A DNA stretch of 64,000 bases, from NCBI RefSeq assembly GCF_003026455.1, contig NZ_PYMB01000002.1, positions 344,856-408,855 on the forward strand. The letters run 5' to 3'. Origin of the DNA: Photobacterium rosenbergii (GTDB lineage: Bacteria; Pseudomonadota; Gammaproteobacteria; Enterobacterales; Vibrionaceae). A program made the translations under genes and the position numbers. The notes under the pieces were generated by a model. It was not told where the DNA came from, did not search any database, and saw only the letters and a program-made list of their open reading frames with translations. Positions 56,588-63,931 of the stretch are shown here, one piece after another; position 1 is the first letter of the stretch, and each line of letters starts with the position of its first letter.

Positions 56588-56949
56588 GTTGTGACATGCA
56601 AGTTGATGGCAATATTGATGGAACGCTGAAGCTAGAAAAAGGATTGATTGTCAGCCGAAGCGGTTCAATCAAAGGGGAAATCTGGGCAGATAAAATCATC
56701 GTTAATGGTGAGATTGAAGGGGTATGCCGTGCCAATGCCATTGAGATCTTAGACAAAGGCGTGGTCTCAGGCAGTATCTATTGCGATAACCTGAGTATTG
56801 ACCGTGGCGGCAAATTCTTTGGTACGACCTTCCCAGCCGAAACCCAGCATGTTGTTGAATTTACTCCCAAAGGCAAGGCGGAAGACAAAATGGTGAAGGA
56901 CAAGAATGAGAGCAAAGCTGAGCAACAAAAGCTGAAAAAGGCGCAATAA
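56491..56949 (+). CDS. Bactofilin
   Basis: 152 residues. The core (about 18-115) is the right-handed beta-helix of bactofilins: DIQGELKLSCDMQVDGNIDG, SGSIKGEIWADKIIVNGEIE and GVVSGSIYCDNLSIDRGGKF. The N-terminus (MGIFNKQSGAASQQ) and the Lys/Glu-rich C-tail are flexible. Bactofilins polymerise into cytoskeletal filaments at the membrane and in Helicobacter act with an M23 peptidase to shape the cell. It overlaps the M23 gene by 97 bases in the +1 frame, an extreme translational coupling. AGAGAG precedes the ATG. Confidence 0.9.
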   Translation: MGIFNKQSGAASQQTTTTVIAAGCDIQGELKLSCDMQVDGNIDGTLKLEKGLIVSRSGSIKGEIWADKIIVNGEIEGVCRANAIEILDKGVVSGSIYCDNLSIDRGGKFFGTTFPAETQHVVEFTPKGKAEDKMVKDKNESKAEQQKLKKAQ

Positions 56950-57096
56950 CAGCACCAGTAAAGCGGCTACCCTCTGTCTATACTTAAAACAGTTTCTATT
57001 AAGCCGCGTATTTTCATACTGTTATATCATTTTCTAATAGGGTGATGATTGAATTGCGCCGCTTGGTTTGGTTAAACATTCAGACTTTGGGGCGCA

Positions 57097-57993
57097 ATGA
57101 TTTCTATTAAGCAACTGAGCTATGCACTTGCCGTAGAAAGGACCTTACACTTCAAGAAAGCCGCTGATCTCTGCTGCGTGAGTCAGTCGGCGCTAAGTGC
57201 TGCGTTAAGTGAGTTGGAAAGACAGCTCGGACTGCAGATTTTTGAGCGAAATAATAAACAGGTTTTGGTAACACCTATCGGTCACGAAGTCCTCAAGCGG
57301 GCTAAAGACATCTTATTGCGGATTGAAGATTTGGAGCATTTGGCTGGTAGCAGAAGTGAACCGCTGAGTTTCCCAATGAGCGTTGGGGTGATCCCAACTG
57401 TTGCACCATATCTGCTGCCAAGGATTTTTCCTATTCTCAATGAGCGCTTTCCAGCAGCAGAAATCAATGTAGTGGAAGAGCAGTCCCAGCACTTGGTCGA
57501 TATGGTCAGGAGCGGCGAAATTGATACCGCAATATTAGCATTGCCATTTTCCTGTGAAGGCTTGCTTAGCTTAGAGTTTTGGCAAGAAGATTTTTACTGG
57601 GTCACCCTGAAAGGTACGACGCACTCTCAGCAAACAGAAATCACCAGCGATGAAGTGACCCAAAGCCGTTTGATGTTGTTAAAAGAAGGCCACTGCCTTA
57701 AGGATCATGCGCTCGATGTGTGTAAATTGACAGAGCAGCGGGCTAACCATGGTTTCGGTGCGACTAGTTTGAATACGCTGATCCAGATGGTACAGGGGGA
57801 TTTGGGAACGACCTTGATCCCCGCTATGGCTAAAGAACAGTTAACGGCAGCCAATGATCAATTGTCAGTGATCCACCTGAATGAGCCCAGTCCTCACCGG
57901 CGAATTGCGTTCGTTTTTCGCCCCAACTATACCTGCCTGTCGAGTATTGAAGCCTTGGCGGACATCTGCAGAACATCATTACAAACCACTTAA
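57097..57993 (+). CDS. OxyR-type LysR-family regulator
   Basis: 298 residues. HTH: ISIKQLSYALAVERTLHFKK, AADLCCVSQSALSAALSELE. The regulatory domain has IPTVAPYLLPRIFPIL and the redox loop MLLKEGHCLKDHALDVCKL with Cys200 and Cys209, the same spacing as the Cys199/Cys208 disulfide of E. coli OxyR. It is therefore expected to sense H2O2. It is 298 residues and somewhat divergent, so it may be a second OxyR paralogue; no katG, ahpC or dps gene is adjacent. It is convergent with a glutaredoxin-fold gene 85 bp away. Confidence 0.82.
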   Translation: MISIKQLSYALAVERTLHFKKAADLCCVSQSALSAALSELERQLGLQIFERNNKQVLVTPIGHEVLKRAKDILLRIEDLEHLAGSRSEPLSFPMSVGVIPTVAPYLLPRIFPILNERFPAAEINVVEEQSQHLVDMVRSGEIDTAILALPFSCEGLLSLEFWQEDFYWVTLKGTTHSQQTEITSDEVTQSRLMLLKEGHCLKDHALDVCKLTEQRANHGFGATSLNTLIQMVQGDLGTTLIPAMAKEQLTAANDQLSVIHLNEPSPHRRIAFVFRPNYTCLSSIEALADICRTSLQTT

Positions 57994-58078
57994 CAGTTAT
58001 CTGTAGTGACCTTTTTGACGTACAAGATATAGATATGTTTGGATAAATTGTGCAGTGAAGCAGTCTTCACGGCTATTG

Positions 58079-58843
58079 TCATTGCTGATAAGTCTGTTCA
58101 AGGTAATCAACAATATCGGTCGATTCAAACATTGATTGATGGGTATTGGGATCCATGAGAAAGGGCACTTGCACATTGCCATGTTGTTTGAAGAAGGCTT
58201 CACGCTTGGTGTTAGGCAATGGTTGATAAGGCTTCAGGCTCCAACGCATCGTCGCCGGCCCCATATCTGATACCTGCTGCTTGCCAAGGTTGATCAAAAT
58301 ATACGGCAGTTCCAATTCACACAGTTTTTCGCGTACCGGCCTTGCATATGGGCTGGACTCAAAACTGTACAGGATCAAAGGAAGTTCAGGTTGATTTGAT
58401 GGTAGGGCATGACTACCAGCGTTCAACCTGACCGTTGCTGCTAGGGTTGAGCTTATCTCGTTAGTGGCTTTACTCAGTAAAGAGGTTGCTGAGCTAACCT
58501 GTCCATAATGTTGGTTGAGGTGTTTGAGGATAGCTTTCGCGCCCTGCATGGCTTTGGACTGGTTATTATCTACAAAGACAGGCGGCTGGATACCATCACC
58601 TTTGCCAGACTTGGCTTTTAGTGCCTCGAGGTTTTTGCCGCCTTTGGGGCAGGGCACAATCAGGATATCTAAGTTCAACTTGGTCAGCGCTTCGCGGACC
58701 TGTCTACATTCGGCATCATTCTCTTGGTCAAACAGCATAAGTGTTTGTTCTGGTTGCTCAGTTGTTTTATCCGCCACGGTGCCTTGCCAGCAGCGATAAG
58801 TAGAAGCAAGCAGTGAGGTGGTAACGTTTAGAAACTGATTCAT
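58079..58843 (-). CDS. Tandem glutaredoxin/GST-N-domain protein
   Basis: 254 residues from the ATG at 58843; an in-frame start 30 bases earlier is weaker. Two thioredoxin-fold, GST-N-like domains are visible: residues about 33-112 (TLMLFDQENDAECRQVREAL, cis-Pro QPPVFVDN) and about 155-254 (LILYSFESSPYARPVREKLC, cis-Pro VQVPFLMDPN, ESTDIVDYLEQTY). Neither domain has a CxxC or CxxS dithiol; domain 1 has a single Cys and domain 2 SSPYA, so reductase chemistry is doubtful. Domain 2 resembles a GST N-terminus that binds glutathione. No GST C-terminal domain follows. Confidence 0.75.
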   Translation of the reverse strand: MNQFLNVTTSLLASTYRCWQGTVADKTTEQPEQTLMLFDQENDAECRQVREALTKLNLDILIVPCPKGGKNLEALKAKSGKGDGIQPPVFVDNNQSKAMQGAKAILKHLNQHYGQVSSATSLLSKATNEISSTLAATVRLNAGSHALPSNQPELPLILYSFESSPYARPVREKLCELELPYILINLGKQQVSDMGPATMRWSLKPYQPLPNTKREAFFKQHGNVQVPFLMDPNTHQSMFESTDIVDYLEQTYQQ

Positions 58844-59013
58844 TGTTAACCTAATTCCTTTTGGTAAGAACAACGCATTAAATTAGTAATTTGCTGGTGG
58901 GCATATCTATTCTAGTCGATGAAAGACAGAACATTCAGTGATTTAGCTTACATATTGAGTGTGGTGCATGCAGCTGATGCCAACACGAATCCTGCAAGGG
59001 CAGTTAACAGAAA

Positions 59014-59045
59014 GCAAAAAAGCCTGTTCCGAAGAACAGGCTTTT
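59014..59045 (-). terminator. Terminator of the tRNA-Val operon
   Basis: On the minus strand GCCTGTTC-TTCG-GAACAGGC is followed by TTTTTT, just after the last tRNA gene. The UUCG tetraloop makes it especially stable. Confidence 0.95.
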
Positions 59046-59050
59046 GTATG

Positions 59051-59126
59051 TGGTGGGCGATACCGGGCTCGAACCAGTGACCCCCTCCTTGTAAGGGAGG
59101 TGCTCTCCCAACTGAGCTAATCGCCC
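59051..59126 (-). tRNA. tRNA-Val (UAC)
   Basis: 76 bases including an encoded CCA. Acceptor GGGCGAT pairs with its partner; the anticodon loop CTTACAA gives UAC; discriminator A. It is last in the seven-gene operon and nearly identical to the E. coli tRNA-Val(UAC) core. Confidence 0.95.
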
Positions 59127-59173
59127 GAATAAACGCTTGGGAGCCTCAAAGAGGTAGTGCGTTTATTGGAATT

Positions 59174-59250
59174 TGGTGGGTCCGGGCGAACTCGAATCGC
59201 CGACCCCTACCATGTCAAGGTAGTACTCTAACCAACTGAGCTACGGACCC
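59174..59250 (-). tRNA. tRNA-Val (GAC), type C
   Basis: 77 bases with CCA. Acceptor GGGTCCG/CGGACCC; anticodon loop TTGACAT gives GAC; discriminator A73 as in valine tRNAs. It is the only GAC copy with this acceptor stem and with a different spacer after it. Confidence 0.95.
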
Positions 59251-59285
59251 AAATTTATGTACTTCTTAGCGGTTAAGTAAGAAGT

Positions 59286-59362
59286 TGGTACGACCGAGTG
59301 GACTCGAACCACCGACCCCCACCATGTCAAGGTGGTGCTCTAACCAGCTGAGCTACGGTCGT
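59286..59362 (-). tRNA. tRNA-Val (GAC), type A, copy 3
   Basis: 77 bases with CCA. Acceptor ACGACCG/CGGTCGT, so it starts with an unusual A1-U72 pair. Loop TTGACAT, GAC anticodon. First unit end of the 209-bp repeat. Confidence 0.93.
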
Positions 59363-59389
59363 ACTGTCATTATCATGTTTAAGTGATAA

Positions 59390-59466
59390 TGGTGCGTCTG
59401 AGTGGACTCGAACCACCGACCCCTACCATGTCAAGGTAGTACTCTAACCAGCTGAGCTACAGACGC
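59390..59466 (-). tRNA. tRNA-Val (GAC), type B, copy 2
   Basis: 77 bases with CCA. Acceptor GCGTCTG/CAGACGC, loop TTGACAT (GAC), discriminator A. Part of the 209-bp repeat unit with a type A gene. Confidence 0.95.
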
Positions 59467-59494
59467 ATTTTGTGTTCTAAATTAAGCTAGAAAT

Positions 59495-59571
59495 TGGTAC
59501 GACCGAGTGGACTTGAACCACCGACCCCCACCATGTCAAGGTGGTGCTCTAACCAGCTGAGCTACGGTCGT
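59495..59571 (-). tRNA. tRNA-Val (GAC), type A, copy 2
   Basis: 77 bases with CCA. Same as the other type A genes, except for one change in the T-loop (TTCAAGT instead of TTCGAGT, position 57), which still keeps a purine there. Expected functional. Confidence 0.93.
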
Positions 59572-59598
59572 ACTGTCATTATCATGTTTAGGTGATAA

Positions 59599-59675
59599 TG
59601 GTGCGTCTGAGTGGACTCGAACCACCGACCCCTACCATGTCAAGGTAGTACTCTAACCAGCTGAGCTACAGACGC
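59599..59675 (-). tRNA. tRNA-Val (GAC), type B, copy 1
   Basis: 77 bases with CCA. Acceptor GCGTCTG/CAGACGC, loop TTGACAT (GAC). Identical to the other type B gene. Confidence 0.95.
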
Positions 59676-59703
59676 ATGTTGTGTTCTAGATTAAGCTAGA
59701 AAT

Positions 59704-59780
59704 TGGTACGACCGAGTGGACTCGAACCACCGACCCCCACCATGTCAAGGTGGTGCTCTAACCAGCTGAGCTACGGTCGT
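59704..59780 (-). tRNA. tRNA-Val (GAC), type A, copy 1 (promoter-proximal)
   Basis: 77 bases with CCA. Acceptor ACGACCG/CGGTCGT with A1-U72; loop TTGACAT (GAC). It is the first gene transcribed, about 27 bp after the -10 box. Confidence 0.93.
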
Positions 59781-59806
59781 ACTGCGTTCCCGTGGGAACG
59801 AGGAGC

Positions 59807-59835
59807 ATATTAGCGAGTGATGATCCCTCGTGCAA
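59807..59835 (-). promoter_or_regulatory. Promoter of the tRNA-Val operon
   Basis: On the minus strand TTGCAC (-35), 17 bp, TAATAT (-10), then a GC-containing discriminator GCTCC, ahead of the first tRNA-Val gene. This is a strong sigma-70 promoter, as expected of stable RNA. Confidence 0.9.
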
Positions 59836-59925
59836 GTGTTTGAGTTGGCTTTTTTAAGTTATGGCGACTGTTTGCTTATGCTTTGAGCGCGGCGGATTAT
59901 TTCTCACCGCCAACGGGGATAAAAT

Positions 59926-59941
59926 TGTGATTTCAATCACT
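59926..59941. promoter_or_regulatory. Orphan CRP-like site
   Basis: TGTGA-TTTCAA-TCACT has a perfect left half and a 4/5 right half. It lies between the tRNA promoter (about 100 bp away) and the parA-type terminator, with no gene clearly downstream. Confidence 0.6.
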
Positions 59942-59992
59942 TTTATCAAGTGTCGCGTTCATCCAGTTAGGTCATTGAACTTGTGATAAAAC

Positions 59993-60028
59993 AACACCAG
60001 CAGCCATTTTTAGGTGACTGCTGGTGTT
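59993..60028 (-). terminator. Terminator of the ParA-type gene
   Basis: AACACCAGCAG and CTGCTGGTGTT form an 11-bp stem with a 14-base loop, followed on the minus strand by GTTTTATC. It lies about 35 bp after the stop at 60064. Confidence 0.85.
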
Positions 60029-60063
60029 CGCTAATAGTGAAAAAGCTATCTTGCTACTGTGGT

Positions 60064-60852
60064 TTAACTGACTTCAGCGCTTGCAGTTTGTTCAAGTGTT
60101 GCAAATAAATCGTTGAATGATTGGGTAAGCTTATGCGAAGGCAGTAAGTGGATCAGCGGTTGCTGGTGGTAGTGTGATTCTTTCATCTTGATAGATAGCG
60201 GCAAGTAAGGCTCGAGAATAGGTAAGCCAATATCTTTCAGATCTGCAATAATCTGCGCTGGGAACTTGGCTTGGGCGTTGAACATATTGACGATAACCCC
60301 TTCCACTTCAAGCTTAGGGTTATGATCATCACGCAGTTCAGCCACATTGTTGAGCAAGGTCATCAATGCCTGTTGCGAGAAGCTGTCGCAATCGAACGGA
60401 ATTAACAGCTTATTTGCACCGATAAGCGCAGCTTTGCTGAAGAAATTCAAGTTGGGTGGGGTATCGATATAAATTCGGTCGTATTCCTTGTCTAGCTCAT
60501 CAAGGGCATCGCGTAGTTTGTAGATTTTATAGCGGCGTTCTAGCTCCGATTCGATTTTTTCAAGTTTCGGGCTGGAAGGAATAATATCGAGGTTTTCAAA
60601 TGGTGTGGCCTGAGGATAAGACTTGATTGGCGTCGACACCGAGAACCACCCGACAGTTTGGTTTAGCAGCTCAGCAATATTCTTGTTGTTGTCATTATTG
60701 ATATCAAAGCCAAGGTAATGGCTGCTGTTACCTTGGACATCCAAGTCGATAAGAAGGGTTTTATAGCCTTTAGCGGCACTGATTGCGGCCAGGTTGGCTG
60801 TAATACTGGATTTACCAACACCGCCTTTTTGATTGAAGACAACACGACGCAT
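60064..60852 (-). CDS. ParA/Soj-type ATPase, solitary
   Basis: 262 residues. Deviant Walker A QKGGVGKSSITANLA at residues 8-22 with both conserved Lys, Walker A' DLDVQGNSS near 37, and Walker B IDTPPN near 128. Such ATPases form DNA-bound dimers and position cargo. It has no parB or parS nearby, and lacks a long N-terminal regulatory domain, so it is more like the chromosomal solitary ParA-like (MinD/Soj-like) proteins than a plasmid partition system. The neighbouring DUF5062 gene may be co-transcribed. Confidence 0.88.
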   Translation of the reverse strand: MRRVVFNQKGGVGKSSITANLAAISAAKGYKTLLIDLDVQGNSSHYLGFDINNDNNKNIAELLNQTVGWFSVSTPIKSYPQATPFENLDIIPSSPKLEKIESELERRYKIYKLRDALDELDKEYDRIYIDTPPNLNFFSKAALIGANKLLIPFDCDSFSQQALMTLLNNVAELRDDHNPKLEVEGVIVNMFNAQAKFPAQIIADLKDIGLPILEPYLPLSIKMKESHYHQQPLIHLLPSHKLTQSFNDLFATLEQTASAEVS

Positions 60853-60932
60853 AATGCTTGAACCTACCTTGGTAACTATGTGTAAATGTTTAAAACGAAT
60901 AGGCTATCTTAGCCTAATATGAGCTGCAATGC

Positions 60933-61193
60933 TTATTGTAATAACTCGTGGTCGGGTGGCAGAAGCCGTGAAATCCACAAAATGAGTTTGTGTTTCATGT
61001 TCGGGCCGTCTTCTTTGTCTTCAGGGAGTGGGGTGATTTGCTTGAACTGCACCAATAAGCGGTAAATGCATTCCACTTTGTCTTTAGATGAAACGGACTT
61101 GTCCAAATCATCAAACCCTTGTTTTTGGGCAAAAGCCATGCCCAGTTCAAGTGCTTTTTTTAGCAGCTTTGCATCGTTCTTGTTTTTCTTCAT
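60933..61193 (-). CDS. DUF5062-family protein
   Basis: 86 residues beginning MKKNKNDAKLLKKALELGMA, with the conserved DKVECIYRLLVQFKQITPL and PNMKHKLILWISRLLPPDHE. It matches the small gamma-proteobacterial family DUF5062, of unknown function. No signal, membrane segment or metal motif is visible. GGAGC precedes the ATG, and it lies 80 bp upstream of the ParA-type gene on the same strand. Confidence 0.75.
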   Translation of the reverse strand: MKKNKNDAKLLKKALELGMAFAQKQGFDDLDKSVSSKDKVECIYRLLVQFKQITPLPEDKEDGPNMKHKLILWISRLLPPDHELLQ

Positions 61194-61320
61194 TTCTGGC
61201 TCCGCCTAATGTTATTAGTTTTATCTTAGAGCCTGTTGCCACGCATTTATAGCAACATGGCGCATTTCTTTGCGCTGAGTCTTTGAAATTGTTAGCAGAA
61301 CAGGAGTAACCGCTAGCGAG

Positions 61321-62364
61321 TTAGTGGATACCCACTTTGATATTGCAGCGTTTGAACGTCCTTTTCCAGAAGCTAACGTGCTTGAGTGTCGCTTGCCTGA
61401 AGTTGCGGTGTAATTCTCCGCTAAGATATCGGTCGAAGTAAGGGCCTATCGCTGGGTTTTGGTTTAGTTCCGGATCGAGCAGCTCGCTGAGGGCGGGGGA
61501 AATCTGTTGGTATTGCGAATCCAGCTCGGCAAGATAAGGCTGTAGTTCATTGACAAAGAATTTGTAGAAGACATTGCTTAGGTACTCGGCTTGTTGCTGG
61601 TTACGGTTTGGACCGCAAATCAGTGCGGATTCGTTATCTTCAAGCATGTTGGTTATGCTATCTAGCCACAAGGTTGAGAGGTGGATAGAAAAGATAAGCT
61701 GTCCGAAATAATGGTGTGCGTGAAGTTGTTCTTGGTGTTTGATAAGCCTATCGGCCTGTTTTTCTCCGACACTGCTTCCTGTCTGGATATGTTGCTGGAT
61801 AAAGGCGAGATAGTTAAATGCGTTTAGGCTTTCATCGAAGCCATAAAATAGGCCCAGTTCGAAGGGTTGATGGTGTATGGTCAATTGCTGCCGCCACTCT
61901 TTTTCTGTCGTGAACATATTCCACAGGTGCTGGGCAAGTTGGGCCTGCTTTTGCAGTTTGAATCCTTCAAGCATTGGCAGCACTTCGGAATCTTCCGGCA
62001 ATACTTCCTGGCAGTGATTGAGCCCATTTAACAGAATAAGCTCGTACCTAAGCTGCCGTGTTTTGTCCTGTACTTTACCGAGTATGGAGTTGCGCTCGGC
62101 GATGAGGTTAAACAGGCCGCACTTCCTCAATTCATAAGCATCAAGCAGATCTATACGAATATCTTCAATCGGCAATAAGAGTTCTCTCGGCTCAGGGAAT
62201 GCCTCTATCTCATCGATATTGATCGTTGCTGGTGAGGTATCAAGGACATTTGCAAGCCTATCGTTATAAGTGTTGAAGCTGCGTTTGGCTGTATTGGGCT
62301 CACACCCCGTAAGAGCTAAGAGGAGAATAAGGATTGTGAGTAAATGATGGGGCTTTGTATACAT
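61321..62364 (-). CDS. DUF3080-type lipoprotein
   Basis: 347 residues. The N-terminus ends with a lipobox LALTGC, with Cys21 as the lipidation site, so it is an envelope lipoprotein; the residues after Cys (EP) do not carry an Asp, so outer-membrane sorting is likely. The rest is alpha-helical and Gln/Leu-rich and matches DUF3080, of unknown function. No catalytic motif is visible. It lies about 100 bp downstream of norM on the same strand and may be its own unit. Confidence 0.8.
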   Translation of the reverse strand: MYTKPHHLLTILILLLALTGCEPNTAKRSFNTYNDRLANVLDTSPATINIDEIEAFPEPRELLLPIEDIRIDLLDAYELRKCGLFNLIAERNSILGKVQDKTRQLRYELILLNGLNHCQEVLPEDSEVLPMLEGFKLQKQAQLAQHLWNMFTTEKEWRQQLTIHHQPFELGLFYGFDESLNAFNYLAFIQQHIQTGSSVGEKQADRLIKHQEQLHAHHYFGQLIFSIHLSTLWLDSITNMLEDNESALICGPNRNQQQAEYLSNVFYKFFVNELQPYLAELDSQYQQISPALSELLDPELNQNPAIGPYFDRYLSGELHRNFRQATLKHVSFWKRTFKRCNIKVGIH

Positions 62365-62464
62365 TAATTAGAACTTGTCACTGGCAGTATGATAAGTATA
62401 CGCAGCAAAACAAAAAGGCGACCATTGGCCGCCTTTAATTCTTGAACTTGCAAGGAAATTTAAC

Positions 62465-63835
62465 TTAGCGCAAAGACATCTGCAGTTGCGCGTCATCATC
62501 TTGCTTCTGTACCCAGAACATCCTAGAGGCCAACATAAGTGCTGCAGCTGTTAGGCCGATAATGTTTCCGATCCAGAAGCCATGTGGGCCCATTGGGTCT
62601 ACTATCCAATCTGTCATGCCGAGTATATAGCCAATCGGCAGGCCGAGGATCCAGTAGGCAATGAAGGTACGGATAAAGATGGCTCGCATGTCCTTGTAGC
62701 CCCTTAGTGCACCTGCAGCAACCACCTGGATCGCATCAGTACACTGGTAGATGGCTGCCAAGAACAATAATTGTCCAGCAATCATGATTACTTCACGGTT
62801 ATTGGTATACATCTCGGCAATAGGTTCGCGGAGTACAACCGTCATTACCGCTGTCATTGCTGCCGTGACAAAAGCCACAATCAAACCACAACGACTAGCA
62901 ATTTTGGCTTCATTGAAGTCTTGTCGGCCAAGAAGGTGGCCAACTCGAATACTTAGCGCAGCACCTAAACTCATCGGGATCATAAAGATCAGCGACGAGA
63001 AGTTACTGGCGACCTGGTGGGCAGCCACTATGGTCGAGCCTAAGGGGGAAATCAGCAATGCAATAGCGGCAAACAGTGAGACTTCAAAGAAGATTGAAGC
63101 GGCTACTGGAAAGCCAAGCCGGAACAGGCGGATGACGGCTTTAATCTGCGGCTTCTGCCAGTGGTCGAAAATACCAACGCTACGCAGTTTTTTATTGTAG
63201 CGGATGTATATCAACATCGAGAAGAACATCAGCCAGTAGACAATCGCGGTTGCGACACCACAGCCGACACCCCCTAGAGCGGGCGCACCAAACTTGCCGT
63301 AAACAAAGATCCAGTTAAGTGGGATATTGCAAGCTAGGCCAATAAAACCGATAACCATAGCAGGCACTGTCATTGAAACCCCTTCGGTGAAGCTTTTCAG
63401 GGTTTGGAAGAACAGGAAACCCGGAACGGCAAACAAGACCGCATACAAGTAGCCCGTAGTTTTCTCTGCCAAAGCTTCTTCGACATCCATCATGTCAATC
63501 AGGGTGCCAGCGTTATACAACACCAAGATGATAGGAACAGAGATTAATGCGGCAAGCAGAAAGCCGTGCTGGACTTCAAACGGGATTTGATCACGTTTGC
63601 CAGACCCATTCAGGGTAGCAACAATAGGCACAAGGGCGATAAGCAGGCCAACGCCAAACAGGATCGCAGGTAGCCAGATACTGGCAGCAACTGATACGGC
63701 AGCCATATCTGTTGCACTGACGCCCCCCGCCATAACAGTATCGACAAACCCCATAGATGTTTGAGCAACAGAAGCAATCAGAACAGGGATAGCCAATTTT
63801 AGAAGGTGGCGTGTTTCACGCCGGTAGTTGTGCAC
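62465..63835 (-). CDS. norM: MATE multidrug efflux transporter NorM
   Basis: 456 residues from the GTG at 63835, which has AGGAG upstream; an in-frame ATG at 63904 would add 23 residues that do not match NorM proteins. Twelve membrane helices. It is strikingly similar to V. cholerae NorM: AIPVLIASVAQTSMGFVDTV near residue 18, ASIWLPAILFGVGLLIALVP, and GFIGLACNIPLNWIFVYGKF near 180. The conserved first-helix Asp (FVDTV) for cation coupling is present. It exports cationic drugs in exchange for Na+ or H+. Confidence 0.93.
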   Translation of the reverse strand: MHNYRRETRHLLKLAIPVLIASVAQTSMGFVDTVMAGGVSATDMAAVSVAASIWLPAILFGVGLLIALVPIVATLNGSGKRDQIPFEVQHGFLLAALISVPIILVLYNAGTLIDMMDVEEALAEKTTGYLYAVLFAVPGFLFFQTLKSFTEGVSMTVPAMVIGFIGLACNIPLNWIFVYGKFGAPALGGVGCGVATAIVYWLMFFSMLIYIRYNKKLRSVGIFDHWQKPQIKAVIRLFRLGFPVAASIFFEVSLFAAIALLISPLGSTIVAAHQVASNFSSLIFMIPMSLGAALSIRVGHLLGRQDFNEAKIASRCGLIVAFVTAAMTAVMTVVLREPIAEMYTNNREVIMIAGQLLFLAAIYQCTDAIQVVAAGALRGYKDMRAIFIRTFIAYWILGLPIGYILGMTDWIVDPMGPHGFWIGNIIGLTAAALMLASRMFWVQKQDDDAQLQMSLR

Positions 63836-63931
63836 GAAAGCGCTCCTGATTGAAGTAAAAATAACGCGGGAATTATAACGATTAGATAAAGCGACACAAT
63901 TCACATTGAGTAAAAAGAGGGTGTAGGGCGA

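Larger units (their letters stand above)
59286..59780. repeat. 209-bp tandem repeat in the tRNA-Val array, about 2.4 copies
   Basis: Units 59286-59494 and 59495-59703, then a partial third to 59780, each hold one type A and one type B gene with near-identical spacers (a few base differences). All type A starts are 209 bp apart, as are both type B starts. Confidence 0.93.

Noticed and set aside
59174-59780. tRNA-Asp (GTC) array
   Set aside because: The plus strand shows gtc, but the genes are on the minus strand. The anticodon loop is TTGACAT, giving GAC (valine), and the discriminator is A73, not G73 as in tRNA-Asp.
60064-60852. Plasmid or prophage partition locus
   Set aside because: No parB, replication, integrase or phage genes are nearby, and the neighbours are core chromosomal genes.
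63836-63904. N-terminal extension of NorM to an ATG
   Set aside because: NorM proteins begin about where the GTG at 63835 lies, and that codon has AGGAG.
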